Assembly (NCBI GenBank): GCA_947623645.1
Contig: CANQHK010000016.1
Coordinates: 1-15,445 of the forward strand
Source of the DNA: an uncultured Bacilli bacterium
Lineage (GTDB): Bacteria; Bacillota_I; Bacilli_A; RF39; UBA660
Direction: 5' to 3'
Length of the DNA stretch: 15,445 nucleotides
The position numbers and the translations under genes were made by a program. The notes under the pieces are model-generated. The model worked only from the letters and a program-made list of their open reading frames with translations. It was not told where the DNA came from and did no database searches. The stretch's first letter is position 1, and every line of letters starts with the position of its first letter. Positions 1 through 6,927 of this stretch are shown piece by piece.

Positions 1-6
1 AAAAAA

Positions 7-33
7 GATTAAAGTTTTTTTCTTACTTTAATC
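7..33. repeat. Inverted repeat, possible terminator
   Basis: GATTAAAGT at 7-15 is perfectly complementary to ACTTTAATC at 25-33, with a 9-base T-rich loop. The run of six A at 1-6 would give a T tail if the hairpin were read on the minus strand; the plus-strand side is followed by CCCTTTT. It could end a transcript of a gene just left of the window, or terminate antisense transcription. Only two G-C pairs, so the call is weak. Confidence 0.3.
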
Positions 34-114
34 CCTTTTCCTATGGTTTTATTTTATTTGACTGTGAATAGTAACAGAAATTTAAAAAAAATATATATTT
101 TTATAAAAAAAGGC

Positions 115-143
115 TTGCTTTTTTTATAAAAGGATAGTACAAT
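115..143 (+). promoter_or_regulatory. Sigma-A-type promoter of the sortase operon
   Basis: A -35-like TTGCTT (115-120) is followed after 17 bases by TACAAT (138-143). A/T tracts upstream (80-110) could act as an UP element. The ribosome site AAGGAAGG (about 152-159) precedes the ATG at 170. No other promoter is evident before the downstream genes, so this one probably serves 170-2621. Confidence 0.6.
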
Positions 144-169
144 GTTAGTGAAAGGAAGGTTAGAAAAAA

Positions 170-703
170 ATGAAAAAAGTAATGTTTATGTTGTTTGCAG
201 CAGTAATGATGCTAGGTGTAACGAATGTTCATGCAATGACTGAGGAAGAACTTCATGCTAAATTAACAGGTACTTACACTATTAATGGTAAGGACTTTAC
301 AGCTACCTCAAAACAAAAAGTTGAGCTTGAAAGATATTTAAAGGAATTTGATGTTTCAGAAAAAGATGCAGATTATATTTCTGGAAAATTCGATGAAGCA
401 TTAAAGGTTTTAGAAGAAGAAAAAGCTGCTAGTTTTTCAGATCTTTCAAAAAATGCAAAAGCTAAACTTATAGACGTTGTTGCTGATGTTTCAAAAAATA
501 CTGATGTAAAAGTTACATTAACTGAAGGTGGAAAGTTAACTATCTATGGAAAAGATGGAAAAACTCCATTTGCAGTATTCACTGATAGTGATATGACTAT
601 TCAAAACACAAATGCTGATATGGCAATTGTTGTTGCTGCTAGTGTAATTTCTTTACTAGGTGTTGCTGTAGTTTCTAGAAAAGTTGCTAAAGCAAATGCA
701 TAA
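170..703 (+). CDS. Secreted surface protein, probable sortase substrate
   Basis: This is a 177-residue protein with a classic signal peptide (residues 1-22, cleavage probably after VHA), a lysine- and acid-rich soluble middle part (23-140) with helical character, and a C-terminal hydrophobic segment (151-169) followed by RK and a short lysine-containing tail. That tripartite end is what sortase-anchored proteins show. A canonical LPxTG is absent; the stretch IQNTNAD just before the hydrophobic segment could be a divergent form of the LPNTA type used by some class D sortases (inference). The gene overlaps the sortase start by 8 bases, which suggests translational coupling and a dedicated enzyme-substrate pair. 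Acidic surface proteins encoded beside class D sortases are known in Bacillota, but I cannot confirm family membership. It could instead be a simple single-pass membrane protein. Confidence 0.72.
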   Translation: MKKVMFMLFAAVMMLGVTNVHAMTEEELHAKLTGTYTINGKDFTATSKQKVELERYLKEFDVSEKDADYISGKFDEALKVLEEEKAASFSDLSKNAKAKLIDVVADVSKNTDVKVTLTEGGKLTIYGKDGKTPFAVFTDSDMTIQNTNADMAIVVAASVISLLGVAVVSRKVAKANA

Positions 704-1334
704 GAAATTAGTGAGATTTGGAAAAGAAATTGCTAAGCAATTTGCAATTTCTTTTTTCTTTTCCAGTTTAGTTATTGTAACTGTTTATTTTACTTTTTAT
801 AACAAAATTGATACTTATTTATCCCTTGCTAATATGGTTACTATTGAAGAAAAAGATATTAAAAGAGAAGAAATAAGTTTTGATTCTGTCAAAAAGACAT
901 TAGTACATTATCCATATTATGGAGAAAAATGGGGAACAATTAAAATTCCTGATATTAACGTAGAAGCACCTCTTTATAATGGAGACAGCCTAGATATCAT
1001 TAAGTATGGCGTTGGAAAATATACGGGTAGTTATTTTCCTGGTGAAGGGGGTTCTATTGTTCTTGCTGCTCATAATAGCAAACAACATTTTGGTTATTTA
1101 TATCAACTTAAAGAAGGAGCCAAAATTATTATCGAGGCAAATTATGGAACATTTACTTATGAATTGAAATCAACAAAGATTATTCATTATCAAGATACAA
1201 GTCAATTTCCAATTCAATCTGATAAAGAAATTTTGATGATGTATACTTGTTATCCGTCTTTCCAAGTAGGATTTAAAACACAAAGATACGTAGTATATGC
1301 TGAATTGGTAGGTGAAGAGCATGGCGAAATTTAG
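696..1334 (+). CDS. Class D-like sortase
   Basis: Sortases cleave a C-terminal sorting motif and transfer the protein to a cell-wall or other amino acceptor. This 212-residue protein has an N-terminal membrane anchor (about 17-35) and an extracytoplasmic catalytic domain (about 78-205). The catalytic triad is visible: His126 in LAAHNS, Cys185 in MYTCYP and Arg197 in KTQRYVV. The TCYP context, IPDI strand and PGEGG loop fit class D. Most class D enzymes have GHR around the histidine; here it is AHN. The start is taken as ATG 696, inside the end of the upstream gene (8-base overlap, ATGCATAA); a TTG at 684 is possible. The neighbouring secreted protein at 170-703 is the obvious substrate candidate. 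Family call is firm; class D is less so. Confidence 0.9.
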   Translation: MHKKLVRFGKEIAKQFAISFFFSSLVIVTVYFTFYNKIDTYLSLANMVTIEEKDIKREEISFDSVKKTLVHYPYYGEKWGTIKIPDINVEAPLYNGDSLDIIKYGVGKYTGSYFPGEGGSIVLAAHNSKQHFGYLYQLKEGAKIIIEANYGTFTYELKSTKIIHYQDTSQFPIQSDKEILMMYTCYPSFQVGFKTQRYVVYAELVGEEHGEI

Positions 1335-2157
1335 AGTTTTATTTTATTATTTTGCTGAATTTCTTCTTTCTGTCCTTATTCTTGCTTTGTTTCTAATGGG
1401 TATTTTAAAACTTACTGTTTTGAGTCCAAATTTTATTTTAAAACAATTTTCTAAGCAGAATTATTATGAAGAACTTTCTGATTCCATTCAGGACGAAATG
1501 TCTAATTATATTATTCAGTCCGGGCTTGAAGATTCTGTTTTGGAAAATATTTATACAAAAGAGATGGTAAAAGAAGACTTAACTTCTTATGTTACGAATT
1601 TTTATGGTGGTAAAAAGCTTACTGTTTCTACCGATGAAATTAAGAAAAATTTGGAAGATAATATCTTAGAATATTTAGAAAAAAATAACATTACGGTTGG
1701 AGATCAATCCAGTTTGGATGCATTTGTTGATCAAATTTTGACTGTTTATCAAGAAAAGATTACTTTTTCGAATGGTTTGAATTCTTTTCAGAATTCCATT
1801 GTAAAAGCAAATTCTTTGATAACTGTTGTCTTTGTTATTTTCCTTTTATTATCTATAGTTCTTTATGCTCTTATGAAATTTATTTGTAAAAGAAAAATTG
1901 TGGTTGCTGCACCTTGTTTTACAACATCTTTATTGACATTTTTAGGTATCTATTTATTCTATCAACGAGTAGATGTTAAAAATATTGTTTTTTGGAATGA
2001 TGTGGTTTCTGCTCTTATTAAAAAAATCATTACTTCTGTTACGGATGCAATGGTTTTAGGGGCAGTTATATTCCTTGTTTTAGGAATTCTTAATACATTT
2101 TTGTGGGCTCTTAAAAGAAGAAAGAGAAGACCTTCTTCTTATGTTGCTTCAGAATAG
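1321..2157 (+). CDS. Four-pass membrane protein, unknown function
   Basis: Not recognised as a named family. The 278-residue product has a transmembrane segment at about 8-33, then a soluble loop of about 125 residues (35-160), mostly charged and helix-prone and probably outside the cell, and three more membrane segments (about 166-188, 193-215, 243-265), ending in a basic cluster (KRRKRR) that should be cytoplasmic. The start is chosen at ATG 1321 because AGGTG (1310-1314) lies six bases before it; an in-frame GTG at 1312 lacks such a site. It overlaps the sortase stop by 14 bases. Co-transcription with a sortase and a VanZ-type protein suggests a cell-envelope role, perhaps as an assembly partner of the surface protein (inference). 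Confidence 0.7.
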   Translation: MAKFRVLFYYFAEFLLSVLILALFLMGILKLTVLSPNFILKQFSKQNYYEELSDSIQDEMSNYIIQSGLEDSVLENIYTKEMVKEDLTSYVTNFYGGKKLTVSTDEIKKNLEDNILEYLEKNNITVGDQSSLDAFVDQILTVYQEKITFSNGLNSFQNSIVKANSLITVVFVIFLLLSIVLYALMKFICKRKIVVAAPCFTTSLLTFLGIYLFYQRVDVKNIVFWNDVVSALIKKIITSVTDAMVLGAVIFLVLGILNTFLWALKRRKRRPSSYVASE

Positions 2158-2174
2158 ACTAGGAGGAGGTTTTT

Positions 2175-2621
2175 TTGAAAAAAATTATTAAATTTATTCT
2201 TATTATCTTTTGGTGCATTTTAATTTTTATGTTTTCTTCTGAAAATGGAGAAGCTTCTAATTCTAGAAGTAGTAAAATTACAGATGCTGCTATTAAGACT
2301 TATGAAGATGTTACAAAAAAACCAATTCCTCATAAAGAAAAAGTGCGCCGTAATTGGAATTATGTAATTCGAAAAATAGCACACTTTTCTTTGTATTTTG
2401 TGTTAGGAATTTTGGTGTTTTTATGGCTTCGTGAATATTCTTTGACCCTTGCTAAAACAGTTCTTTTTAGTCTTTTATTCTGTCTTTGCTATGCCTTAAC
2501 AGATGAAGCACATCAACTTTTAAGTTTGGGTAGATCCGGGAGATTAATGGATGTATTTATTGATTTTTCGGGAAGTTTTGTAAGTATCCTAATTTTTACA
2601 TTTTTTTATAGTAGGCATTAA
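2175..2621 (+). CDS. VanZ-family membrane protein
   Basis: A 148-residue protein with about four membrane segments and the VanZ-family hallmarks: an N-terminal membrane segment followed by FSS (19-22), RKIAHF (66-71), and the DEAHQ (110-114)...GRSGR...D(126)xxxD(130)xxG block. The namesake VanZ gives low-level teicoplanin resistance, but most family members are chromosomal membrane proteins of unknown role, and no resistance function can be inferred. The start is a TTG at 2175, directly after a very strong ribosome site AGGAGGAGGT (2161-2170). It lies 17 bases after the preceding gene and is followed by a hairpin, so it is the last gene of the operon. Confidence 0.88.
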   Translation: MKKIIKFILIIFWCILIFMFSSENGEASNSRSSKITDAAIKTYEDVTKKPIPHKEKVRRNWNYVIRKIAHFSLYFVLGILVFLWLREYSLTLAKTVLFSLLFCLCYALTDEAHQLLSLGRSGRLMDVFIDFSGSFVSILIFTFFYSRH

Positions 2622-2652
2622 AAAGAGCTAATCCAAAAGGAAAGCTCTTTTG
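2621..2652 (+). terminator. Hairpin terminator after VanZ gene
   Basis: AAAAGAGCT (2621-2629) pairs with AGCTCTTTT (2643-2651) across a 13-base loop. The T tail is short, so termination may be incomplete. It separates the surface operon from the kinase unit, which has its own promoter. Confidence 0.6.
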
Positions 2653-2837
2653 AAGTGATTTTAAAATGTTTAAAATTACAGTAGCAGTTATCATAATTTA
2701 TTCTTGATAAAGGGAGTATTACTCTTAAGAAACAGTAGTTTATACTGTGAATCTAAGAATGATTTTTTGAAAGATGTAAAAAAGTCATTTGCTCTGTCAA
2801 TAAATATTACTTTTTATATTAAGAAAGTGTAAAATGG

Positions 2838-2866
2838 TTAAAAAATGTTTCATAATATGCTATAAT
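2838..2866 (+). promoter_or_regulatory. Extended -10 promoter of the kinase-nuclease unit
   Basis: TATAAT (2861-2866) is preceded by TGC, giving an extended -10. A weak -35 (TTAAAA, 2838-2843) lies 17 bases upstream. The ATG of the kinase is 22 bases after the -10, so the leader is short, with AAGGATGGTGA as ribosome site. The 2653-2837 stretch upstream shows no gene. Confidence 0.65.
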
Positions 2867-2888
2867 TTTATATAAGGATGGTGACGCT

Positions 2889-3674
2889 ATGAATGAACAA
2901 ATTATCAAAGTTTTTCCTGAAAGTGGTCAAAAGGTAGTATCCTTAGTTAGAAATGAACATTATGGTGGATTATGTATAAAAAAAGTACAAAAAGATGTAT
3001 CCTTTATTGCTAGAATAAAAAAGGAAGTTAATATACAAAAGGCACTGGATTGTATATATTTTCCTAAAATTTATTATGCTAAGATTGATGAAAATGAATG
3101 TTTGATATATGAGGAATATATTGATGGGAACGATTTGACAAAATATATTGGTAAACATTCTAAATTTTATAATAACGAGACTGAGTGTTTAAAAATATTA
3201 AAAGAACTTGTTATTGGATTATCTTTTGTATGGAATCAAAATGTAGTTCATAGAGATATTAAACCTGCAAATATAATTATTAGAAATTCAAATCAAAAAC
3301 CGGTAATATTAGATTTGGGAATTGCAAAAAATTTGAATAGTGATTCTGTTACGCAAGGCGGAATGTGGGGAACTCCTGGATATTCTTCTCCTGAACAGTC
3401 ATTTAATAAAAGAAATTTATTTGGCAAGAAGTCTGATATGTTTAGTTTAGGAGTAGTTATTTATGAATTGTTTTATTCAGAAAGACCTTTTAAAGATGCA
3501 TATGAGGCAGCTATGTTACCATGCGATTTTTTTAAAAACAATTTGCAGCCTAGTGAAAGTTTTCAAAAAATTCTCACAAAACTTTTAGAAAAAATGCCAT
3601 ATAATAGGTATAAAAATGCGGATTTAATTATACAAGATATAAATCAAATTATTGGAGGTGACAATCTTGAATAA
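2889..3674 (+). CDS. Ser/Thr-type protein kinase (Hanks fold)
   Basis: A 261-residue, single-domain cytosolic kinase with no membrane segment or PASTA repeats, unlike housekeeping PrkC/Stk1. Catalytic elements are present in order: Lys31 or Lys32 of strand beta-3 (GLCIKK), Glu46 of helix C (IKKEVN), HRDIKPAN (121-128, with Asp123, Lys125, Asn128), DLG in place of DFG (142-144, Asp142), GTPGYSSPEQ (161-170), Asp183 of helix F (KSDMFSLG) and the late Arg240. The glycine-rich loop has no GxGxxG pattern; residues 12-28 have only scattered glycines. It is thus probably active, with an atypical nucleotide loop. It overlaps the next gene by 8 bases, which indicates coupled translation and a joint role. 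In accessory regions such kinases often act as sensors or regulators of defence systems; here that is inference. Confidence 0.9.
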   Translation: MNEQIIKVFPESGQKVVSLVRNEHYGGLCIKKVQKDVSFIARIKKEVNIQKALDCIYFPKIYYAKIDENECLIYEEYIDGNDLTKYIGKHSKFYNNETECLKILKELVIGLSFVWNQNVVHRDIKPANIIIRNSNQKPVILDLGIAKNLNSDSVTQGGMWGTPGYSSPEQSFNKRNLFGKKSDMFSLGVVIYELFYSERPFKDAYEAAMLPCDFFKNNLQPSESFQKILTKLLEKMPYNRYKNADLIIQDINQIIGGDNLE

Positions 3675-4902
3675 TATTAAAATATATCATCAATGTGGTT
3701 TTCGATATCAATGGAATATTGAGGTTCATAAAATGAATGAGGTTGGTGATGGATTTATAATATCACCTTTAGATATGAATATGGATATATTGAAAAAAAT
3801 AGATGATCAGGATTTAGAAAATAGTTTTTTAGATCCGCAATTTTATGCATTAAATATATATAGAGATAGCTATTTGTCATATAAATTTTTGGATGAAGTA
3901 GACAATATATACGATTATAATTTACAAAAAAATGGAATTGCAAAAAAATGTATTGATTTTCAAAATAAAGTTTCTTTTAAATATATAACTATTCCAACTA
4001 TTGATTTTGATTTGTTGGCATTAGAAGAAAGTTATTCTGAACTTTATGATGATATTAAATCTGATTCTGATGTTTCAAGTTACTTTGACTCTAATTCTAT
4101 TAAAATTAGTCTATTAAATAAACTTATACTAGATCCTTTTACAAATTATATTACACAAAACAACATCAAAAAACCTATTCTTTTTACGATTGTTTTTAAT
4201 GATGAAATGGCCAAAAATAGTGATTTGTTTAATAGTATGCTTGCAACTGTTACTAATAATGAAACAATAAATGGTATTTATTTGCTTCCACAAAATAATA
4301 GAACTTTTAAAAGAATTAGTGATATTAATTTTTTAGTAAAAATAATGGAATTTATTCATATATTGCGAGAAAATGATTTGGAAGTAATCGTTGGTTATTC
4401 TGATATAGAATGCTTATTATATACTGTTGCGGGTGCTACTGCTATTCCTATTGGAGTATATGAAAATTTGAGAAAATATGATGGCTTAAAGTTTTCTAAT
4501 AATGATTATAGTGGTAGAGGTCCTAATCCAAGAATATTTAGTAGTATTTTATTGCAGTGGATTGAATATCCATATTTATCCGTTATAAAGGAAAACAGTG
4601 ATTTAAGTAAATATTTTGAACAAAATGATTATTTTTTGGAAACACAAGAAAAAGATTATAATTGGCATTTTTCTAAACCTCAATGTTACAAACATTATAT
4701 GGTTAGCTTTTCAAGAATCATTAAAAATTTATCCAATGATTTAGAGGAAAGATATCAACAAGTTGATAAACTATTAGAACAAGCAAATAATGCTTTTCGT
4801 GAATTATCTGATTTTGTGTTTTTTGATGATAATAGTAGTGGAGATCATATCAATAAGTGGCGGACAGCTTTAAAAAGTTATTATAATAGTATAAAAAAAT
4901 AA
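3667..4902 (+). CDS. Unknown 411-residue protein, probable alpha/beta barrel
   Basis: No named family is assigned. The start is taken as TTG 3667 because GGAGGTG (3654-3660) lies six bases before it; an in-frame TTG at 3652 has no such site. The first ~340 residues alternate short hydrophobic strands with helices, as in a TIM-type barrel: KYITIP (105-110), ILFTIVF (171-177), GIYLLP (203-208), LEVIVGYSD (238-246), AIPIGVYENLRK (259-270). Blocks that look conserved are DGFIISP (28-34), FLDPQFYA (54-61), VGYSDIECLL (242-251), GVYENLRKYDG (263-273) and GRGPNPRIF (283-291). The last ~60 residues are helical and charged, possibly a coiled coil. There is no signal peptide or membrane segment. The ENLRK and GRGPNPR blocks resemble active-site or ligand loops at strand ends, but no substrate can be proposed. 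It sits between a kinase and a nuclease and is probably a core part of that unit. Confidence 0.7.
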   Translation: MNNIKIYHQCGFRYQWNIEVHKMNEVGDGFIISPLDMNMDILKKIDDQDLENSFLDPQFYALNIYRDSYLSYKFLDEVDNIYDYNLQKNGIAKKCIDFQNKVSFKYITIPTIDFDLLALEESYSELYDDIKSDSDVSSYFDSNSIKISLLNKLILDPFTNYITQNNIKKPILFTIVFNDEMAKNSDLFNSMLATVTNNETINGIYLLPQNNRTFKRISDINFLVKIMEFIHILRENDLEVIVGYSDIECLLYTVAGATAIPIGVYENLRKYDGLKFSNNDYSGRGPNPRIFSSILLQWIEYPYLSVIKENSDLSKYFEQNDYFLETQEKDYNWHFSKPQCYKHYMVSFSRIIKNLSNDLEERYQQVDKLLEQANNAFRELSDFVFFDDNSSGDHINKWRTALKSYYNSIKK

Positions 4903-4917
4903 AAAGGAGTAATTAAT

Positions 4918-5367
4918 ATGTTTGAAACTGAGCATGAAATGGTAATTGCTTTAATTTCAATTTTAGAAAACAAATTATTAAGTATTAATCATGCAAGAGA
5001 CTTTATAATAATGAAGGAAGTAGAGGGGTTAGTTGGAAGACCAGATATATTATTGAAGAGTAAAAAAACTAAAAAAATAATAACTATAGAATTGAAACTT
5101 AAAAATTGGAAAAGAGCCTTAGCACAAGCCTATAAATATAAGTTTTTTTCTGATATATCTTATGTATGTATGGATGAAAGCAATATTGATTCTGTTATGA
5201 AACACCTTGATATGTTTAAGAAATATAATATTGGTTTAATTACAATTTCTAAAACCAAAAAAATTAATATAGTTTTTAAACCAGTTGCAACAGAACCATA
5301 TGTTAAAGACTTATATGAAAAAGCACTTCTTAAACTTAATAATTTTGAAGTAAATGCTTTATCATAG
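4918..5367 (+). CDS. PD-(D/E)XK-superfamily nuclease, small
   Basis: A 149-residue protein with the PD-(D/E)XK nuclease signature: Glu34 or Glu36 in an N-terminal helix region (KEVEG), GRPDILL (40-46, Asp43), a beta hairpin, then IELKLK (57-62, Glu58 and Lys60), followed by a helix with QAYKYK (70-75), as in the Q-containing helix of many RecB- or resolvase-like family members, and a strand SYVCM (81-85). Such enzymes cut DNA using Mg ions. There is no helicase or DNA-binding domain, so specificity would have to come from partners. The ATG at 4918 has AAGGAG about seven bases upstream and lies 15 bases after the preceding stop; the unit then ends in a strong hairpin. It is a natural candidate for the effector of the kinase unit (inference). 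An RNA target or a repair role cannot be excluded. Confidence 0.82.
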   Translation: MFETEHEMVIALISILENKLLSINHARDFIIMKEVEGLVGRPDILLKSKKTKKIITIELKLKNWKRALAQAYKYKFFSDISYVCMDESNIDSVMKHLDMFKKYNIGLITISKTKKINIVFKPVATEPYVKDLYEKALLKLNNFEVNALS

Positions 5368-5432
5368 TTTAACATTATAGAACTTTGAAAAATAAAGAGG
5401 ACAGAAAAAAAGAGTAAATTAATTAAAAAAAG

Positions 5433-5476
5433 AAAACTTTATGAAATTTAGAAATAAAAAAATCATAAAGTTTTTT
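5433..5476. terminator. Bidirectional terminator between convergent genes
   Basis: AAAACTTTATGA (5433-5444) pairs perfectly with TCATAAAGTTTT (5463-5474), a 12-bp stem with an 18-base loop. A T run follows on the plus strand, and A-rich sequence before the stem gives some T on the minus strand. It lies between the plus-strand nuclease gene and the minus-strand antitoxin relic, so it may serve both. Confidence 0.7.
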
Positions 5477-5505
5477 ATATAAATAATGAAAGCACTTGAC
5501 CTATT

Positions 5506-5998
5506 TCAATCATTATTCAATATATCTATAAAATCTGCACACATAATTTTATAATTTTCTTTTTGACTATCAATGTCTATCAACTGATCTTTCTTTTGAT
5601 AAAAATTGTGTTTTTTCTTCCATCCTTCATCTTGATGAGATATTTCAATTAAATCTTCTAGAGGTGCATATTTTACAATATTAAACATTTTTTCAATATA
5701 GTTTTTTACATTTGCATCAGAAATATTATAAGAATTTTTAGTCGATTTTAAATAAAAATAATTATTCATTACAGAATTAACTACTACACCATTATCAAAA
5801 GCCATACATTTCTTCATTAAATAATTTTTTATCTGTCATAGCAAAATAAACCATTTGTATTATGTGCAAATATTTATTTAATCTAACATTTGCTTCATAA
5901 TACTCTCTTTCATGTAAAGTTAATAGTTTGTTAATAAATATATCATTATTCTTATCTAAAAATAAAATATATTTTGCAATGTTTTCTACCTTTTCCAT
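5506..5998 (-). pseudogene. Frameshifted Panacea (SocA/DUF4065-like) antitoxin-domain gene
   Basis: Two overlapping minus-strand frames form one protein. The first (5998 down to 5795, 67 residues) has VENIAKYIL at the start and RLNKYLHIIQMVYFA (39-53), then DKKLFNEEMYGF and a stop. The second (from 5817 down) continues with AFDNGVVVNSVMNNYF and later LEDLIEISHQDEGW. Joined, they follow the Panacea pattern: LxKLLYFA helix, LF-E--A, a DNG/GPV-type turn, and a late H-xxxxW. The break is at TATGGCTTTT: removing one G would read MYAFDNG and restore the frame. AGGAG upstream supports the ATG at 5998. The family provides antitoxins for many toxin types. No intact toxin partner is next to it. The break could be a real mutation, a sequencing error or, less likely, programmed frameshifting. 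Confidence 0.72.
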
Positions 5999-6222
5999 TT
6001 TTACACTCTCCTAACGTAATAATGATATCACATTTCAAAGAAAAATGATATAAGCATCAACTTTATATTTTTTTCTATAATTTGTCAATATAATTCTTTG
6101 CATTTACTTACCGAAATAGTCATTTCTTCTATTTTTGAATATAACTTACCGCATGTCCATTATCCATAACAATTCTATAAATAAATCTTCTTTCTCAGCT
6201 TAGATAACTAATTTTTATCTAG

Positions 6223-6462
6223 AAGTTTCAAGTAGAAGGTACTTTCGAATAAATTGAACAAAATATGCAATATACTAGAATAAGAAGACGTGAGATAGAA
6301 AAGTATCTTGTAAAATTATGCTTATGTGTTTTAGAAGTAAATATAAGAAAATATTATGGCAAAAAATTAAAAGATAATTATTGGAATACTTCTGAACTTA
6401 AAAGAAGAGAAATTTACTTTTCCAAAATAAAAAAAGAGACTGATACAAAATCAATCACTTAA
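6223..6462 (+). pseudogene. 3' remnant of an IS1182-like transposase
   Basis: Reading in frame from 6223 gives KFQVEGTFE, a stop (TAA 6250-6252), then IEQNMQYTRIRRREIEK, a helix with VNIRKYYG and a C-terminal YWN...LKRREI segment up to the stop at 6460-6462; another stop (TAG) lies at 6220. The pattern Q-V-E-G-x-F then a few residues, then an arginine-rich R-R-R-G/E motif and NIRKY is typical of the C-terminal end of IS1182-type DDE transposases. The N-terminal ~80% is missing and there are in-frame stops, so it is dead. The inverted repeat directly downstream supports the assignment. Family placement is from remembered motifs, not alignment. Confidence 0.7.
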
Positions 6463-6476
6463 TTTTGAGACAGCCC
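6463..6476 (+). mobile_element. Right terminal inverted repeat of the IS remnant
   Basis: TTTTGAGACAGCCC begins directly after the transposase stop codon. Ends of the form GGGCTGTCTCAAAA are common for IS1182-type elements of Bacillota. No matching left end (GGGCTGTCTC on the plus strand) was found in the window, so the left part of the element has been deleted. Confidence 0.65.
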
Positions 6477-6560
6477 TTTGTCTAATTATAATATTTTACT
6501 AAATTTTCCTTCACACCAGAAATTCTATTCAAAATATAAAATTTATAAAAATAGTTCTTA

Positions 6561-6923
6561 TTATCTGTAATATAGTAGTGTTAAAGTATTGTTAAGAGTA
6601 GTACCACTTATATTATAATTTGCCATAGATGGACTATTTTTATCATAGATAAATTGTTGTGTAGCTGGATCACTAGAACCTGCTGCAACAAAAACATGGA
6701 GTCTTACTAGAGAACCATCTGGAATAGGAGAGTCACTTAAAAGATCTACTGTACGTTCTGCAAATTGTAAAATATCTCTGTAACCTTCTGTAAACCAACT
6801 TTTCCATTCTGTATCGTAACTTATATCTCCTTTATCGTCTACTTGTTTTTCTCTATATTCAATTACTATTTGGGCAACAAAACCACCACCATTGTTTAAT
6901 TTAAAATAACGCACTGTATTCAT
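6561..6923 (-). CDS. Small beta-rich protein of unknown function, protease partner
   Basis: A 120-residue protein without signal peptide or membrane segment. It is rich in predicted beta strands: GGGFVAQIVIEY (12-23), VRLHVFVAAG (73-82), QQFIYD (89-94), ANYNISGTTLNNTLTLL (101-117). Aromatic and asparagine content and the closing ISGTTLNNTL strand suggest a compact beta sandwich, as in lectin-like or pore-forming small proteins, but I do not recognise the family. The start is clear: AAGGAGG lies about ten bases before the ATG at 6923, inside the 3' end of the protease gene. The gap to that gene is only four bases, so the two are certainly co-transcribed. It may be a substrate, inhibitor or co-secreted partner of the protease (inference). 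Confidence 0.72.
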   Translation of the reverse strand: MNTVRYFKLNNGGGFVAQIVIEYREKQVDDKGDISYDTEWKSWFTEGYRDILQFAERTVDLLSDSPIPDGSLVRLHVFVAAGSSDPATQQFIYDKNSPSMANYNISGTTLNNTLTLLYYR

Positions 6924-6927
6924 CTAA

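Noticed and set aside
684..695. TTG start for the sortase
   Set aside because: It adds only four residues within the upstream gene and has no better ribosome site than the ATG at 696.
2175..2621. Glycopeptide resistance determinant
   Set aside because: VanZ-family membership alone does not show resistance; no vanA/vanB-type ligase, vanX or vanH gene is present.
2889..3674. Housekeeping PrkC/Stk1 kinase
   Set aside because: It lacks the membrane segment and PASTA repeats and is not next to a PP2C phosphatase gene.
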